Below are positions 1 to 10,008 of a DNA stretch of 47,238 bases, piece by piece. Positions within the stretch are counted from its first letter, which is position 1, and the number at the start of each line of letters is the position of its first letter. Both the position numbers and the translations under genes were made by a program. Source of the DNA: Deltaproteobacteria bacterium (GTDB taxonomy: Bacteria; Desulfobacterota; Desulfarculia; Adiutricales; Adiutricaceae); assembly GCA_031269825.1 (NCBI GenBank), contig JAISYP010000024.1:1-47238 (forward strand). The letters run 5' to 3'. Below the pieces are notes generated by a model that saw only the letters and a list, made by a program, of their open reading frames with translations, did no database searches and had not been told where the DNA came from.

Positions 1-289
1 ATAATTTTTTTAACTTTTTAATTACTACTTTTCCTATTTACAGACTTATTGTGTCAATAATATGATGGGGCTTCAAATCCCAGGAGTCAACTTATTTTTC
101 CTATGAAAACCCGTGTTAACCTTAAACCTTAAACCTGATGGGGAGCCTAAAACCACCCGGATCAAGCCGGAACCCGGCTAATGACCGCCCCCAAAGAGAT
201 CAGTTTCCGATCTAGACGCTCATAGCCACGATCCAAATGGTAAACGTGGTGGATCTGGCTACCCCCTCGAGCGGCTAAGGACGCTAGCG

Positions 290-800
290 CGCTGGAGCTA
301 AAATCAGTTCACCCTTTATCAATCAAAAGAGCTTCCCCTAAACTTGAGCCTTGGACGCGGCCAGAGCTGACTTAGCCCTTTCAACTTTGGCCATCCAATG
401 ATAAACTTTCTTCCTATTTTTATGGTGTTCGATAAACAAATAGATCTTATTAACTAACTCTTCAACCGATTCGCGGCCACTCTGGGACAATCGCGGTTTT
501 ATGGTCACGTAGTTATCCAAAATAATATGGATTTCTTGGTCTGTCGGCGACGCGCTTTTAAGTTGTTCCATAAAATTGAGAAAATCCTGACTGGCGTGTT
601 TGTCCACGCGTACGCCATTTAACTACTGCCGAGCGAGCGCCTGAATCTTAAGTTTTTCTCCACGCGGACGACAATTGAATTAGTTTGATAATATTACGCT
701 TGGAATAGTTAACTATAGAAGCAATTACACGGTTATTTTTTTATCTTCAGCTAGAAGAATAACATTAGCCCATGCAACAAGTCTGTGTTACGCATACTTT
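290..800 (-). pseudogene. Decayed IS630-family transposase remnant (copy 1)
   Basis: The 338..607 ORF reads 'IHIILDNYVT.K...VEELVNKIYLFIEHHKNRKKVYHWMAKVERAKSAL', an IS630-like C-terminal region. An N-terminal HTH piece at ~690-800 matches copy 2 ('cttggaa[t/c]agttaactatagaagcaatt'). Confidence 0.7.
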
Positions 801-1458
801 TTGGTAATAATCTTTAATTGAGCCCGTTTTTAAGCCGTTAAATTGATTTTATAAACTTTCTTTATGCCACTACCCTCCTGAATAATGATTATAATATATG
901 AAAAGGGAATTATTATCAACCTTTTATAGATTTTTTTAAGTTTTTTAATGTAAATAGATGTATAAATTTTAATAATTTATAACTGTAATTTTATATACTT
1001 ATTATTATATTGTATGTAATTATGTTTATCGCTAAAATTAGCCTTTTAAGATATTTTTAGTAGATCGTAATAGGTGGTCGTAGTTAAGAGCCAGTATAAA
1101 TGATACTTTTTTACTTGATCATCAATTAAAGTTAATAATTTTATAAATTTAACCACTTTTTTTTCATACCATATAATAATAATGTCAGTAATTTCTTTAT
1201 AAATATTTAATAGCCGACCTATACCAAGGCGATTCGTCTAGATCAATTTTTTAGGTTAACTCAACGTCGACCTGACCCCTTCTACGCGCCCAGCTGAAAA
1301 CCAAAAAAAATTGTCAAAAAAAATTCCCCCCCTTCGTCTAGCCCAGGAACCATATTATTTAACTTTATTATTACAATTTAATATTTTTTACAATTTTATA
1401 ATACTAAAGTGTCACTAACACCCAACAAACACCTCCATCCCCCCTGTCAATAAATTAC

Positions 1459-1487
1459 TTGCGCCTTTATTTTTTCTCTGTTATCAT
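1459..1487 (+). promoter_or_regulatory. Possible sigma70 promoter upstream of the hdrCB-like genes
   Basis: TTGCGC - 17 bp - TATCAT; imperfect -35. Confidence 0.3.
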
Positions 1488-1682
1488 GGTCGCAAACATG
1501 GGGTCTTTTTACATAACCTGGCCAGAACGCGCCATGGGTTTGAGTTCAAGGACTAGGCGAGAGGGCATTCCGGCGTCTGAGAAATCCGGTTGGTTGTCCT
1601 TATCAATATGGTTCCGGCTCGGCTGTGAGACGTTTTGGCGAGGTCGAGGGCCCTTATTCATCCCCTGATTTTAGGAGAATAT

Positions 1683-2288
1683 ATGAACAAGGAAGCGAAG
1701 AAATTCTCTTCCCAAGAACCGATCAACATGAGTTCCAGTGACCTCGGCTTCGCCAAGAAAGTGGGCAAAGTCGCGGGCACGGATCTTAACTCCTGCCTAA
1801 CGTGCATGAGCTGTTCTGGCGGGTGTCCCATGTATCCTTACATGGACTACGGTCCTCACGGGATAATGAGACTAGCGGTTCTGGGCTTAAAGAAGGAGGC
1901 TTTGACCTCCACCTCCATCTGGCGCTGCGTCGGTTGTCACACTTGCGCGGCGGTCTGCCCGATGGCCATCAACATCGCCGGGGTTATGGACTACCTCCGC
2001 GAAGAGTGCTTGGCCGAAAAACTACCCGTGGGCGACAACCCCTTGATGCAGTTCCACCGGGCCTTCCTGACCTCTGTCCGGCTCCATGGCCGGGCCAGCA
2101 AGGTTGAGTTAATGGGCCTCCACAAGCTCTTCACCCTCGGCGGTGGTCCAAAAGCCTGGATGCAAGACGCCGTCCTGGGCGTGAAGATGATCCTGATGGG
2201 CAAACTCCACCTTTTACCATCCCGCGTTTCCGGGACTGGTCGATCGATCATTAAGAAGTTCGTCACCGGTCCTTGGCGGACAAGATAG
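1683..2288 (+). CDS. hdrC: HdrC-like 4Fe-4S dicluster protein (heterodisulfide reductase subunit C family)
   Basis: Two Cys clusters, CLTCMSCSGGCP and CVGCHTCAAVCP. ATG at 1683 (MNKEAKK) preceded by 'aggaga'. Confidence 0.75.
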   Translation: MNKEAKKFSSQEPINMSSSDLGFAKKVGKVAGTDLNSCLTCMSCSGGCPMYPYMDYGPHGIMRLAVLGLKKEALTSTSIWRCVGCHTCAAVCPMAINIAGVMDYLREECLAEKLPVGDNPLMQFHRAFLTSVRLHGRASKVELMGLHKLFTLGGGPKAWMQDAVLGVKMILMGKLHLLPSRVSGTGRSIIKKFVTGPWRTR

Positions 2289-2299
2289 GAGGCGACACC

Positions 2300-3178
2300 A
2301 TGGCTGAATACACGTTCGAAGCCTCCTATTTCCCAGGCTGTACCATGAAGACGGGCGTGGATGAGTCCAACCGACCCATGTCCATCGTTCTTTCCAAATT
2401 GAAAATCAATTTGGAGGAGATCAATGACTGGAACTGTTGTGGCTCTTCCTCTGGCCACGCCATGAACCACGAGATCCCGGTGGCCATGGGGGCCCGGAAT
2501 TTTTCCCGGATTCCCGTTGGCAAACCCGTGGTCATCCCCTGCCCCAACTGCTTCCGGAACTGGGCGACGGCTAAACACCATTTAGAGACCGAGCCGGAAA
2601 CCCGCAAAAAGTACGAAGACACCCTTGGCCGTCTACCCGTTGAGACTCCGCTTCTGAACATCTATGACCTGTACTATAAGGTCATCAAAGATGCCAAGGA
2701 AAAGTCGATCCCTTTTGAAAACGCCAAACCCCTCAAGGGCTTGAAGGTGGCGGTCTACTACGGCTGCAGCGCCATGTACCCCAAAGATCTCCGCCCCACG
2801 GATCAGCCCAGAGACTCCGTGGAACAATTGATGAAGGATCTAGGGGCCGAGGCGGTGGTCTGGCCGTGGCCGCACAAATGCTGTAGCGCCTTTGTCTCCG
2901 CGGTTTACCCGGAAATCTCCGAGGAGTTCGTCACCCAGATCATCAATGGGGCGGCTCAGGCCGGAGCCGAGTGCCTGGTCACGACCTGCGCCATGTGCCA
3001 GATGAACGTGGAAATGAGGATCAAATCCTCCAACATGGCTAACGCCCTGCCGATTTTCCACCTCAACCAGCTCATGGCCCTTTACTTAGGCGAAAAGGCC
3101 AGCGCTCACACGGATTGGTGGAAATACCACCTGGTTGACCCGGTTCCGCTTCTGAAAAAAGTCAGCCTTTGGGATTAA
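2300..3178 (+). CDS. hdrB: HdrB-like CCG-domain protein (heterodisulfide reductase subunit B family)
   Basis: Two CCG-type motifs (YFPGCT...NCCGSS...CPNC; YYGCSA...KCCSA...CAMC). ATG at 2300 preceded by 'aggaggcgacacc'. Confidence 0.8.
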   Translation: MAEYTFEASYFPGCTMKTGVDESNRPMSIVLSKLKINLEEINDWNCCGSSSGHAMNHEIPVAMGARNFSRIPVGKPVVIPCPNCFRNWATAKHHLETEPETRKKYEDTLGRLPVETPLLNIYDLYYKVIKDAKEKSIPFENAKPLKGLKVAVYYGCSAMYPKDLRPTDQPRDSVEQLMKDLGAEAVVWPWPHKCCSAFVSAVYPEISEEFVTQIINGAAQAGAECLVTTCAMCQMNVEMRIKSSNMANALPIFHLNQLMALYLGEKASAHTDWWKYHLVDPVPLLKKVSLWD

Positions 3179-3192
3179 GTTCCCTTTTTGCT

Positions 3193-3219
3193 AAAAAGGC
3201 CTCTTAGGAGGCCTTTTTT
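3193..3219 (+). terminator. Rho-independent terminator after hdrB
   Basis: Perfect stem aaaaaggcctc-ttag-gaggccttttt, then T. Confidence 0.85.
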
Positions 3220-3459
3220 ATTCACAAGGTTCCGCCTGGTCGTTGAACAAGTGGGCGCCTCGGCCCAAACTAATCTTCGCCTAGCGTATTTCAATGGTCA
3301 AGGCGTGGCCAGAGACAAACCAATTCACTCCTCCACGCGCCCCCCCAAATCCCCTAGAAACCCTCTCCAATAAATTTTATTGGCCCAATAAATCGCGCGG
3401 GTAAAACCCAAAAAGCCCCTAGCGAAGCCTTTCGGGTGGCCACTTCGTTCCTTTTGATC

Positions 3460-6400
3460 TTATTTTACCTTCAGATTTTGCCCAGGTTTAAGATCGTCAT
3501 CTTTTTTGCCATTGAGTTTTTTCAACTGATCCACGGTCAAATTATGGGCCCGAGCCACGCTATACAGGCTATCCCCGTCTTTAACCTGGTAGGAGCCGCC
3601 CTTGGCGTGGCTAACGGAGCTTCGCGAGGGCGCTATTAGTTTAAGACCTGGCGACAACCGGTCGCTGGTTAATTTATTAGCGGTTCGCAACTGAGCCGGG
3701 GTTGTTTTTAAATACGCGGCCACTGACGCCAACGTGTCGCCCACTTCCACGATGTAAAATTGACCGGCCGAGGTCTGAGTGGACGACTTAGAAGAAGTCG
3801 CCGAGCCAGTGGGGCTGGCGGGTTTGGCCGGGCTAGTTTGACCTTTAACTTTTAATTTTTGGCCCGGCTTAATCTGGTCATTAGTCAGGTTATTAAGTTC
3901 CCGCAACTCCGAGGTGGTCATGTTATGCCGACTGGCGATTTGACTAACCGTGTCGCCAACCGTTACTTCATAGACGGTGGCGGAGGTTTTCGTCGCGGCT
4001 TTAGGGACGGCTTTAGAAGCGGTTTGGGGAGCCGCTTTAGCCGTCGCCCGATTCTCGGACTGACGCGTCACGCTCGCCACTTTCAGTTTTTGACCCACCC
4101 GGAGCTGATCGCCGGTGAGGTTATTGAGGCTTTTTAGTTCCGCCGAGGTCATCTGGTGTCGCTCGGCGATTTGGCTAACCGTGTCCCCCTTGGCGACTTC
4201 ATAAAGAGCGGAGCTAGATTTGGCCGATCTTGACCCTGACTCGACCCGCGCTTTACCTTTAACGCTCACTTGTAGTTTCTGACCCACCCGGAGCTGGTCG
4301 CCACTTAAATGGTTCAGTTCCCGCAGCTCCGCGGAGGTTAAATGATGGTTTTCCGCGATTTGGCTGATCGTGTCCCCAGAAACCACCTCATAAAAAGCGG
4401 CTGAGCTTTTCTCCCCGGCCACGGCTCGACTGGCGGGAACGGATTTGTCCGGGATATTGCCCTGGCTCGCTTTTTGGCTAGGGCGCTGGCCAACGCGCGA
4501 AGCGTCCCCCAAAACCTGACCGCTAACCGAAGATCGAGCGACCGCCGCGGCCGCTTGGGCTGGTTGGGTCGCGGCTCGCACCCGCAACTTTTGGCCCGGC
4601 GAGACGCGGTCGTTATGGAGTTTATTGAGATCCATTAACTCCTGGCTGGTCATTTGGTAACGAGCGGCGATTTGACTAATCGTGTCGCCAGAGCTAACCA
4701 CGTGGCTAGAAGGGGCGGAGCGCGTGGAGAGATCGGAGCCTTTTCGCTCCACGCTGGCCGTCTGGCTCGACCGAGCCGGGCCAGAGCCCACCACTAATTT
4801 TTGGCCAGCTAAAATATTGGAATTGGGGAGGGAATTTAACGTTCTTAATTGTTCGGGGGAGGTCTTATAAATATCGGCGATGGTTCCCAGGGTGTCCCCA
4901 GCTTTAACCAGGTAATAGACCGGTTCCCCCTCGGTCTCCTCAACCCAAGTGGTTTTCGAGCGAGGCAACGCGGCCGTGGGCACGGGGAGATTGGAGCTAA
5001 CCACCAACACCTGACCTTCCCGCAAATTGTTGGAGCCCAATCGATTATCGGCCCGCAATTTTTCCGTGGTTGTCCCGTAACGTCTGGCTAGTTCCCCTAA
5101 AGTCTCGCCCGCCCGCGTCCGATGCCGGACGGTGGCGATGACCGGTTGGCGACTTTTAGAGCTCACGGTGGCTAAAACCGGCGTCACCGCGCGCGTCTGA
5201 ATTATCGGTTTTGGTTGGAACTCGCGCCGCGTCACCACCACCGCGGGGCTCACGACCTGACGCGAAGTTCTCATGACGCTGGCCACGGCGAGGGGCTCTT
5301 GAACGCCCGGGGCCTGGCTCATGGAGGCGGGGAGAACCAACCGCTGCCCCGCCTTTAAGCGAGCCATGGACAAGTTGTTGTACTGTCTAACTACCTCCGG
5401 GGTCAGTCGATAATGATTAGCCACCGATTCCACGGTATCGCCCCGTTTAGCCAAATGGATGATCACGCGATTGGAACGCTGAGCCTCAGGCAACTGAGCG
5501 TAGAGTTGATAAAAAACCTCGCTGGAGCCCTGGGGCACTCGGAGGATAAAATCCTGTTCCGAAGGCGGGGTGGCCATCCTCTTTAAATGGGGGTTAAGTT
5601 CCTTAATCCGCTCTAGGTTAGTTCCCGACAACCGCGCGGCCATGGCCAGATCAATAGGTTGAGGCACCACCACCTCATCCCAGGTGTCCACCTGAGCGCT
5701 TTCCACCTCTAACCCATAGGCCAGCGGATCCTTGGCGATGATGGCCGCGGCCAAAAAACTGGGCACGTAACGCTTGGTCTCGGCGGCCAAAAAACCGTCG
5801 GCTTTAGCCATGTCCCAGTAATTATCCACCTCGGGCTTAAGCATGCCCTTTAAGATCTTGCCTTCCCCGGAGTTATAGGCCGCGATGGCCAAAGGCCAGG
5901 AGTGGAACATCTCATACAGGGTAATCAAGTAATCAGCGGCCGCGTAGGTGCTTTTGATGGGATCCATGCGCTCGTCGACCCATTCATTAATGGTCAGGCC
6001 ATAGCGTCGCCCAGTGGGGGCGATGAATTGCCAAGGCCCCACCGCGCTGGCGCGCGAAACCGCCTCGGTTCGATAGCCACTTTCGATCAACGCCAAATAA
6101 ACTAGATCCTCGGGCAGGCCTTTTTGTCGCAAAATGGCCTTCATGATCGGGATATATTTCTGCCCGCGGTTTAACGATCGCGTTATAAACCCCCGAGCGT
6201 CATTTAAAAAATAGTTCAGATTTATCAGAACTTCCTGGTTCAACTCTAGGGGGACGTCTTCTTTACGGCCAGCGATGGCCAAAAACTCCTGATCCACCAT
6301 TTGGTTAAGCTGTTTCTCAAAACGTGGGCCCAAACGATAGTACTTATGGGAGCCAGCTCGCCCTTCCCTGGCCACCATGTTGGCTTGCCGCCCAATGGCC

Positions 6401-6480
6401 GAGTCCGGCTTGGGGCCGCCGCAAGCGGCCAAAGCCAAAAAACTGATCAGGCCAATCGCGAAAAAATGTAGACGTCTCAA
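3460..6480 (-). CDS. mltD: MltD-type membrane-bound lytic transglycosylase with multiple LysM domains
   Basis: Lipoprotein-like N-terminus (LAACGG). SLT signature (ALIESGYRTEAVSRASAVGPWQFIAPTGRRYGL, AAYNSGEGKI). Nine LysM units such as 'YEVVSGDTISQIAENHHLTSAELRELNHLSGDQLRVGQKLQV'. Confidence 0.9.
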   Translation of the reverse strand: MRRLHFFAIGLISFLALAACGGPKPDSAIGRQANMVAREGRAGSHKYYRLGPRFEKQLNQMVDQEFLAIAGRKEDVPLELNQEVLINLNYFLNDARGFITRSLNRGQKYIPIMKAILRQKGLPEDLVYLALIESGYRTEAVSRASAVGPWQFIAPTGRRYGLTINEWVDERMDPIKSTYAAADYLITLYEMFHSWPLAIAAYNSGEGKILKGMLKPEVDNYWDMAKADGFLAAETKRYVPSFLAAAIIAKDPLAYGLEVESAQVDTWDEVVVPQPIDLAMAARLSGTNLERIKELNPHLKRMATPPSEQDFILRVPQGSSEVFYQLYAQLPEAQRSNRVIIHLAKRGDTVESVANHYRLTPEVVRQYNNLSMARLKAGQRLVLPASMSQAPGVQEPLAVASVMRTSRQVVSPAVVVTRREFQPKPIIQTRAVTPVLATVSSKSRQPVIATVRHRTRAGETLGELARRYGTTTEKLRADNRLGSNNLREGQVLVVSSNLPVPTAALPRSKTTWVEETEGEPVYYLVKAGDTLGTIADIYKTSPEQLRTLNSLPNSNILAGQKLVVGSGPARSSQTASVERKGSDLSTRSAPSSHVVSSGDTISQIAARYQMTSQELMDLNKLHNDRVSPGQKLRVRAATQPAQAAAAVARSSVSGQVLGDASRVGQRPSQKASQGNIPDKSVPASRAVAGEKSSAAFYEVVSGDTISQIAENHHLTSAELRELNHLSGDQLRVGQKLQVSVKGKARVESGSRSAKSSSALYEVAKGDTVSQIAERHQMTSAELKSLNNLTGDQLRVGQKLKVASVTRQSENRATAKAAPQTASKAVPKAATKTSATVYEVTVGDTVSQIASRHNMTTSELRELNNLTNDQIKPGQKLKVKGQTSPAKPASPTGSATSSKSSTQTSAGQFYIVEVGDTLASVAAYLKTTPAQLRTANKLTSDRLSPGLKLIAPSRSSVSHAKGGSYQVKDGDSLYSVARAHNLTVDQLKKLNGKKDDDLKPGQNLKVK

Positions 6481-7258
6481 TTAAATCATTCCTTATCACA
6501 GTCTAGTTTATCGCTAAATTATAACCAAATAAGCGGTCATAAGCGAGATGGAGACTAAATCGCGCCAGAACGCGGAACTAAATACCGCCACTCGTCAGGA
6601 ACTGGAGCTGGGATTGGTCAAAACCGTGGCTAAAAAAGCGCGCCTAACGGACGGAGGCCAGAGGGAGCCAGACGAGAACCAAACGATAACCAAACGAGAA
6701 CCCAACCAAAACCATACTGTAGAGGCCAGATGGATTAAAAAGAAGAAGATTAATTATTTACAATAAATGACAAATAATCGCGCCCCATAGGCGACATTAT
6801 AATCAATTACTTACTAAATAGCGACTAGAGGTTGAACCCGCCTCCCCAACTCTAGCCTCTGGACGCCCGCTAATCCTTTTGGCCTTGGCCGCATATTATA
6901 GTATAGTTAAACCGAAAAGAGAAAGATCCTCGACCTAAGAAGAGGCTAGCCCGCTCCCGTCTTAGGCGCCGGTTCCCCAAAAACTTCCCAAAAGGCCCAC
7001 CACCGGGCTCTAATAAAACTTTTAGAGATAAAAAAGAATACCTTGTTTTAAACAATTAAAATAATAAATATTAATTTTATTAAACTAATTAAAGTAAAAT
7101 TATTAAGAACAGTCAAACCCCCAAAGAAGCAATTTAGATAATATTAAACTATTTTTATCTGGCTATTAGCCCTATTTTTCTATATATATACAAAAAATTA
7201 GGCTACTGGCTCCCAAAAGATTTATTGACTAAAAACCGGAAAATTTTCGCTTCGGTGG

Positions 7259-7287
7259 TTGTCAAAATGATTTATCTAGTTTATAAT
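7259..7287 (+). promoter_or_regulatory. Strong sigma70-type promoter for hppA
   Basis: TTGTCA - 17 bp - TATAAT, about 55 bp before the hppA ATG. Confidence 0.75.
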
Positions 7288-7341
7288 GCCTAGATTTTAA
7301 GTTACCAGGGTTTCCCATTTTTTCCAGGAGGCTTCTCCAAC

Positions 7342-9843
7342 ATGTTTTTTGCCCTTGCCAGACTCAAGTCTGTTATTGGCCGACGTTTCGGCCTCTTGGC
7401 CCCGTTATTGGCCACGCTCCTGGTGGTTTTCTTCGTCACCGGAGCCTGGGCCAGCGAAGCGGATCTGATCGTCCCAGATCTAGAGCCTGAACAAAACCGT
7501 TACCTGATGGGCGGGCTGGTCGTTTGTTTTTTAGGTCTTTTGTTTGGCCTGTACCAATATTTGGGTATCAAAAAGCTTAAAGCCCATTCCAGCATGTTGG
7601 AAGTGGCCGGCATGATCTACGAGACCTGTAAGACCTATATGTATCAGCAAGCCAAACTGCTTTTGATCTTGTTGGTCTTTGTCGGGGCCTGCATCGCCTT
7701 CTATTTTGGCTACCTAGGCGACACGTCTTTCTCTGGCGTGGCTTTAATCTTGTTGTGGACGATCATCGGCATTTTGGGTTCCTACTCGGTGGCCTTCTAC
7801 GGCATGCGGGTTAACACCCTAGCCAATAGTCGCATGGCCTACGCCTCTTTGTCCAAACAACCTTTAAAGCTTCTGAACATCCCCCTGGACGCGGGCATGA
7901 GCATCGGCGTATTGTTGATTTCCGTGGAACTAGTGATGATGCTCATCATCCTCGTCTTTGTGCCCAGAAATCTAGCCGGGGCTTGTTTCATCGGGTTCGC
8001 CATTGGCGAGTCTTTAGGGGCGAGCGCTTTAAGGATCGCGGGCGGAATTTTCACTAAGATCGCGGATATCGGCTCAGATCTGATGAAAATCGTCTTTAAG
8101 ATCAAAGAAGACGACCCCCGTAACCCCGGCGTCATCGCGGACTGCACCGGGGACAACGCTGGCGATAGCGTGGGTCCCACGGCCGATGGTTTCGAGACCT
8201 ACGGGGTGACCGGGGTGGCCTTGGTGACCTTCATCTGTCTGGCCGTGGGGCTAACCCAATCCACCGGCGATCAAAATTTGCTCCAAACCAGCTTATTGAC
8301 TTGGGTCTTTGTCATGCGGATCCTGATGCTGGTCACTTCGCTCTTGGCCTATTACGTCAATAAAGTTTTAAGTAACGCCCGTTTTGGTAAATCCATTGAT
8401 TTTGACTTTGAGGCCCCTTTAACGAGTCTAGTGTGGTTAGGTTCCATCCTTTCCATCCTCATGACCTTTGTGGCCAGCTACTTCCTCATTGGCCCGGGCA
8501 CGGCCTCTGGACTAAGAATCGCCGCCATTTCGCCTAAGCTATGGTATATCCTGGCCGCCATCATCAGCTGCGGCACCCTGGGCGCGGCTTTAATCCCTGA
8601 GTTCACCAAAATCTTCACCTCTGGAAAATCGGCCCACGTCCGGGAAACGGTCGAGGCCTCCAAAGAAGGCGGGGCCTCTTTGAACATCCTGGCCGGTTTC
8701 ATCGCCGGCAACTTCAGCGCCTTTTGGATGGGCGCGGTCTTTTGCGGGCTGATGTTCGCGGCTTACCTGTTTAGCCAAGTGGATCTTTCCACCATCATGG
8801 TCTACCCCTCGGTCTTCGCTTTTGGTTTGGTGGCCTTTGGCTTTTTGAGCATGGGGCCGGTGACCATCGCCGTGGATAGTTATGGCCCAGTCACCGACAA
8901 CGCCCAGTCCATTTATGAGTTAAGCTTAATCGAGGAAGTGCCGGACATCGCCCAACACTTGGAAAAAGAGTTTGGCCAACCGCCCGATTTTGAGAAAGCC
9001 CACTATTATTTGGAAAGTAACGATGGGGCGGGGAACACCTTTAAAGCCACGGCCAAACCTGTGCTCATCGGCACGGCGGTGGTCGGTTCCACGATCATGA
9101 TCTTCTCCACGATCTTGGTCATCCAAAAAAGTTTAGGCGTGGCCCCGGAGACTATCCTGAACTTCTTAAACCCCTACACCATCATGGGCTTTCTGTGTGG
9201 TGGCGCGGTCATTTACTGGTTCACCGGGGCCTCGACCCAAGCCGTCTCCACCGGGGCTTACCGGGCGGTGGCCTATATTAAGGATCACATAAACCTTGAT
9301 CCCGACGCCTCCAAAAGCGCGGCCGTGGAAAACTCCAAGGAAGTGGTCAAGATCTGCACGGTCTACGCCCAAAAAGGCATGTTCAACATCTTTATCGCCG
9401 TGTTCTCCTTCGCCCTGGCTTTCGCCTTCCTGTCCAGCCCCAGCGGGGCGGACAACAACACGGTCTCCTTTTTTATCTCCTATTTACTGTCTATCGCCTT
9501 TTTTGGGCTTTTCCAGGCTATCTTCATGGCCAACGCCGGGGGCTGCTGGGATAACGCCAAAAAAGTGGTGGAAGTCGACCTCAAACAAAAAGGCACCCCC
9601 TTGCACGACGCCTCGGTGGTGGGGGACACGGTCGGGGATCCGTTTAAAGACACTTCCTCAGTGGCCTTAAACCCCATTATTAAATTCACGACCTTGTTTG
9701 GCATGCTGGCCCTGGAAATCGCCATCACCCCGGCTTTCCACTCCTTGTCCACGCCCTTTGGCGTAGGCTTTCTAATCCTAGGGTTAGTCTTCGTCTACCG
9801 TTCTTTCTATGGCATGCGCATTTCCAAACTAACGTCTAATTAA
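7342..9843 (+). CDS. hppA: Membrane-bound (V-type) inorganic pyrophosphatase
   Basis: EDDPRNPGVIADCTGDNAGDSVGPTADGFETYGVTG; GNTFKATAKPVLIG; NAGGCWDNAKK; DASVVGDTVGDPFKDTSSVALNP; many transmembrane segments. RBS 'ccaggagg'. Confidence 0.95.
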   Translation: MFFALARLKSVIGRRFGLLAPLLATLLVVFFVTGAWASEADLIVPDLEPEQNRYLMGGLVVCFLGLLFGLYQYLGIKKLKAHSSMLEVAGMIYETCKTYMYQQAKLLLILLVFVGACIAFYFGYLGDTSFSGVALILLWTIIGILGSYSVAFYGMRVNTLANSRMAYASLSKQPLKLLNIPLDAGMSIGVLLISVELVMMLIILVFVPRNLAGACFIGFAIGESLGASALRIAGGIFTKIADIGSDLMKIVFKIKEDDPRNPGVIADCTGDNAGDSVGPTADGFETYGVTGVALVTFICLAVGLTQSTGDQNLLQTSLLTWVFVMRILMLVTSLLAYYVNKVLSNARFGKSIDFDFEAPLTSLVWLGSILSILMTFVASYFLIGPGTASGLRIAAISPKLWYILAAIISCGTLGAALIPEFTKIFTSGKSAHVRETVEASKEGGASLNILAGFIAGNFSAFWMGAVFCGLMFAAYLFSQVDLSTIMVYPSVFAFGLVAFGFLSMGPVTIAVDSYGPVTDNAQSIYELSLIEEVPDIAQHLEKEFGQPPDFEKAHYYLESNDGAGNTFKATAKPVLIGTAVVGSTIMIFSTILVIQKSLGVAPETILNFLNPYTIMGFLCGGAVIYWFTGASTQAVSTGAYRAVAYIKDHINLDPDASKSAAVENSKEVVKICTVYAQKGMFNIFIAVFSFALAFAFLSSPSGADNNTVSFFISYLLSIAFFGLFQAIFMANAGGCWDNAKKVVEVDLKQKGTPLHDASVVGDTVGDPFKDTSSVALNPIIKFTTLFGMLALEIAITPAFHSLSTPFGVGFLILGLVFVYRSFYGMRISKLTSN

Positions 9844-9855
9844 CCGTCCTTAGCC

Positions 9856-9893
9856 AAAAAAAGAACCCCGGGCCTAGCCTGGGGTTCTTTTTT
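9856..9893 (+). terminator. Rho-independent terminator after hppA
   Basis: aaaaaagaaccccgggc-ctag-cctggggttctttttt. Confidence 0.85.
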
Positions 9894-10008
9894 AAACCCG
9901 CGTTATTCTATTCATGATTTACAATCGCCCTGATTTATGATCCCGGGTTTTTCTTTTTCCTTTGTAACCGACTAACTCCGAAAAACGCCGCGCGCCCTTT
10001 GAGTTCCC

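Noticed and set aside
115-140. Telomere-like ccttaaaccttaaacct repeat
   Set aside because: Only two units; chance-level in AT-rich DNA.
1459-1668. 69-aa ORF upstream of hdrC
   Set aside because: Lies in the promoter/leader region, no family resemblance, overlaps the probable -10 region.
1991-2581. 196-aa minus-strand ORF over hdrC/hdrB
   Set aside because: Shadow ORF antisense to two genes with strong Cys motifs; low-complexity His/Arg-rich translation.
6548-6766. 72-aa ORF between mltD and hppA
   Set aside because: Lys/Glu/Asn-rich composition driven by local repeats (accaaacgagaacc); no RBS or family evidence.
9296-9670. 124-aa plus-strand ORF inside hppA
   Set aside because: Out-of-frame overlap with conserved pyrophosphatase; Pro/Ser/Lys-rich artefact.
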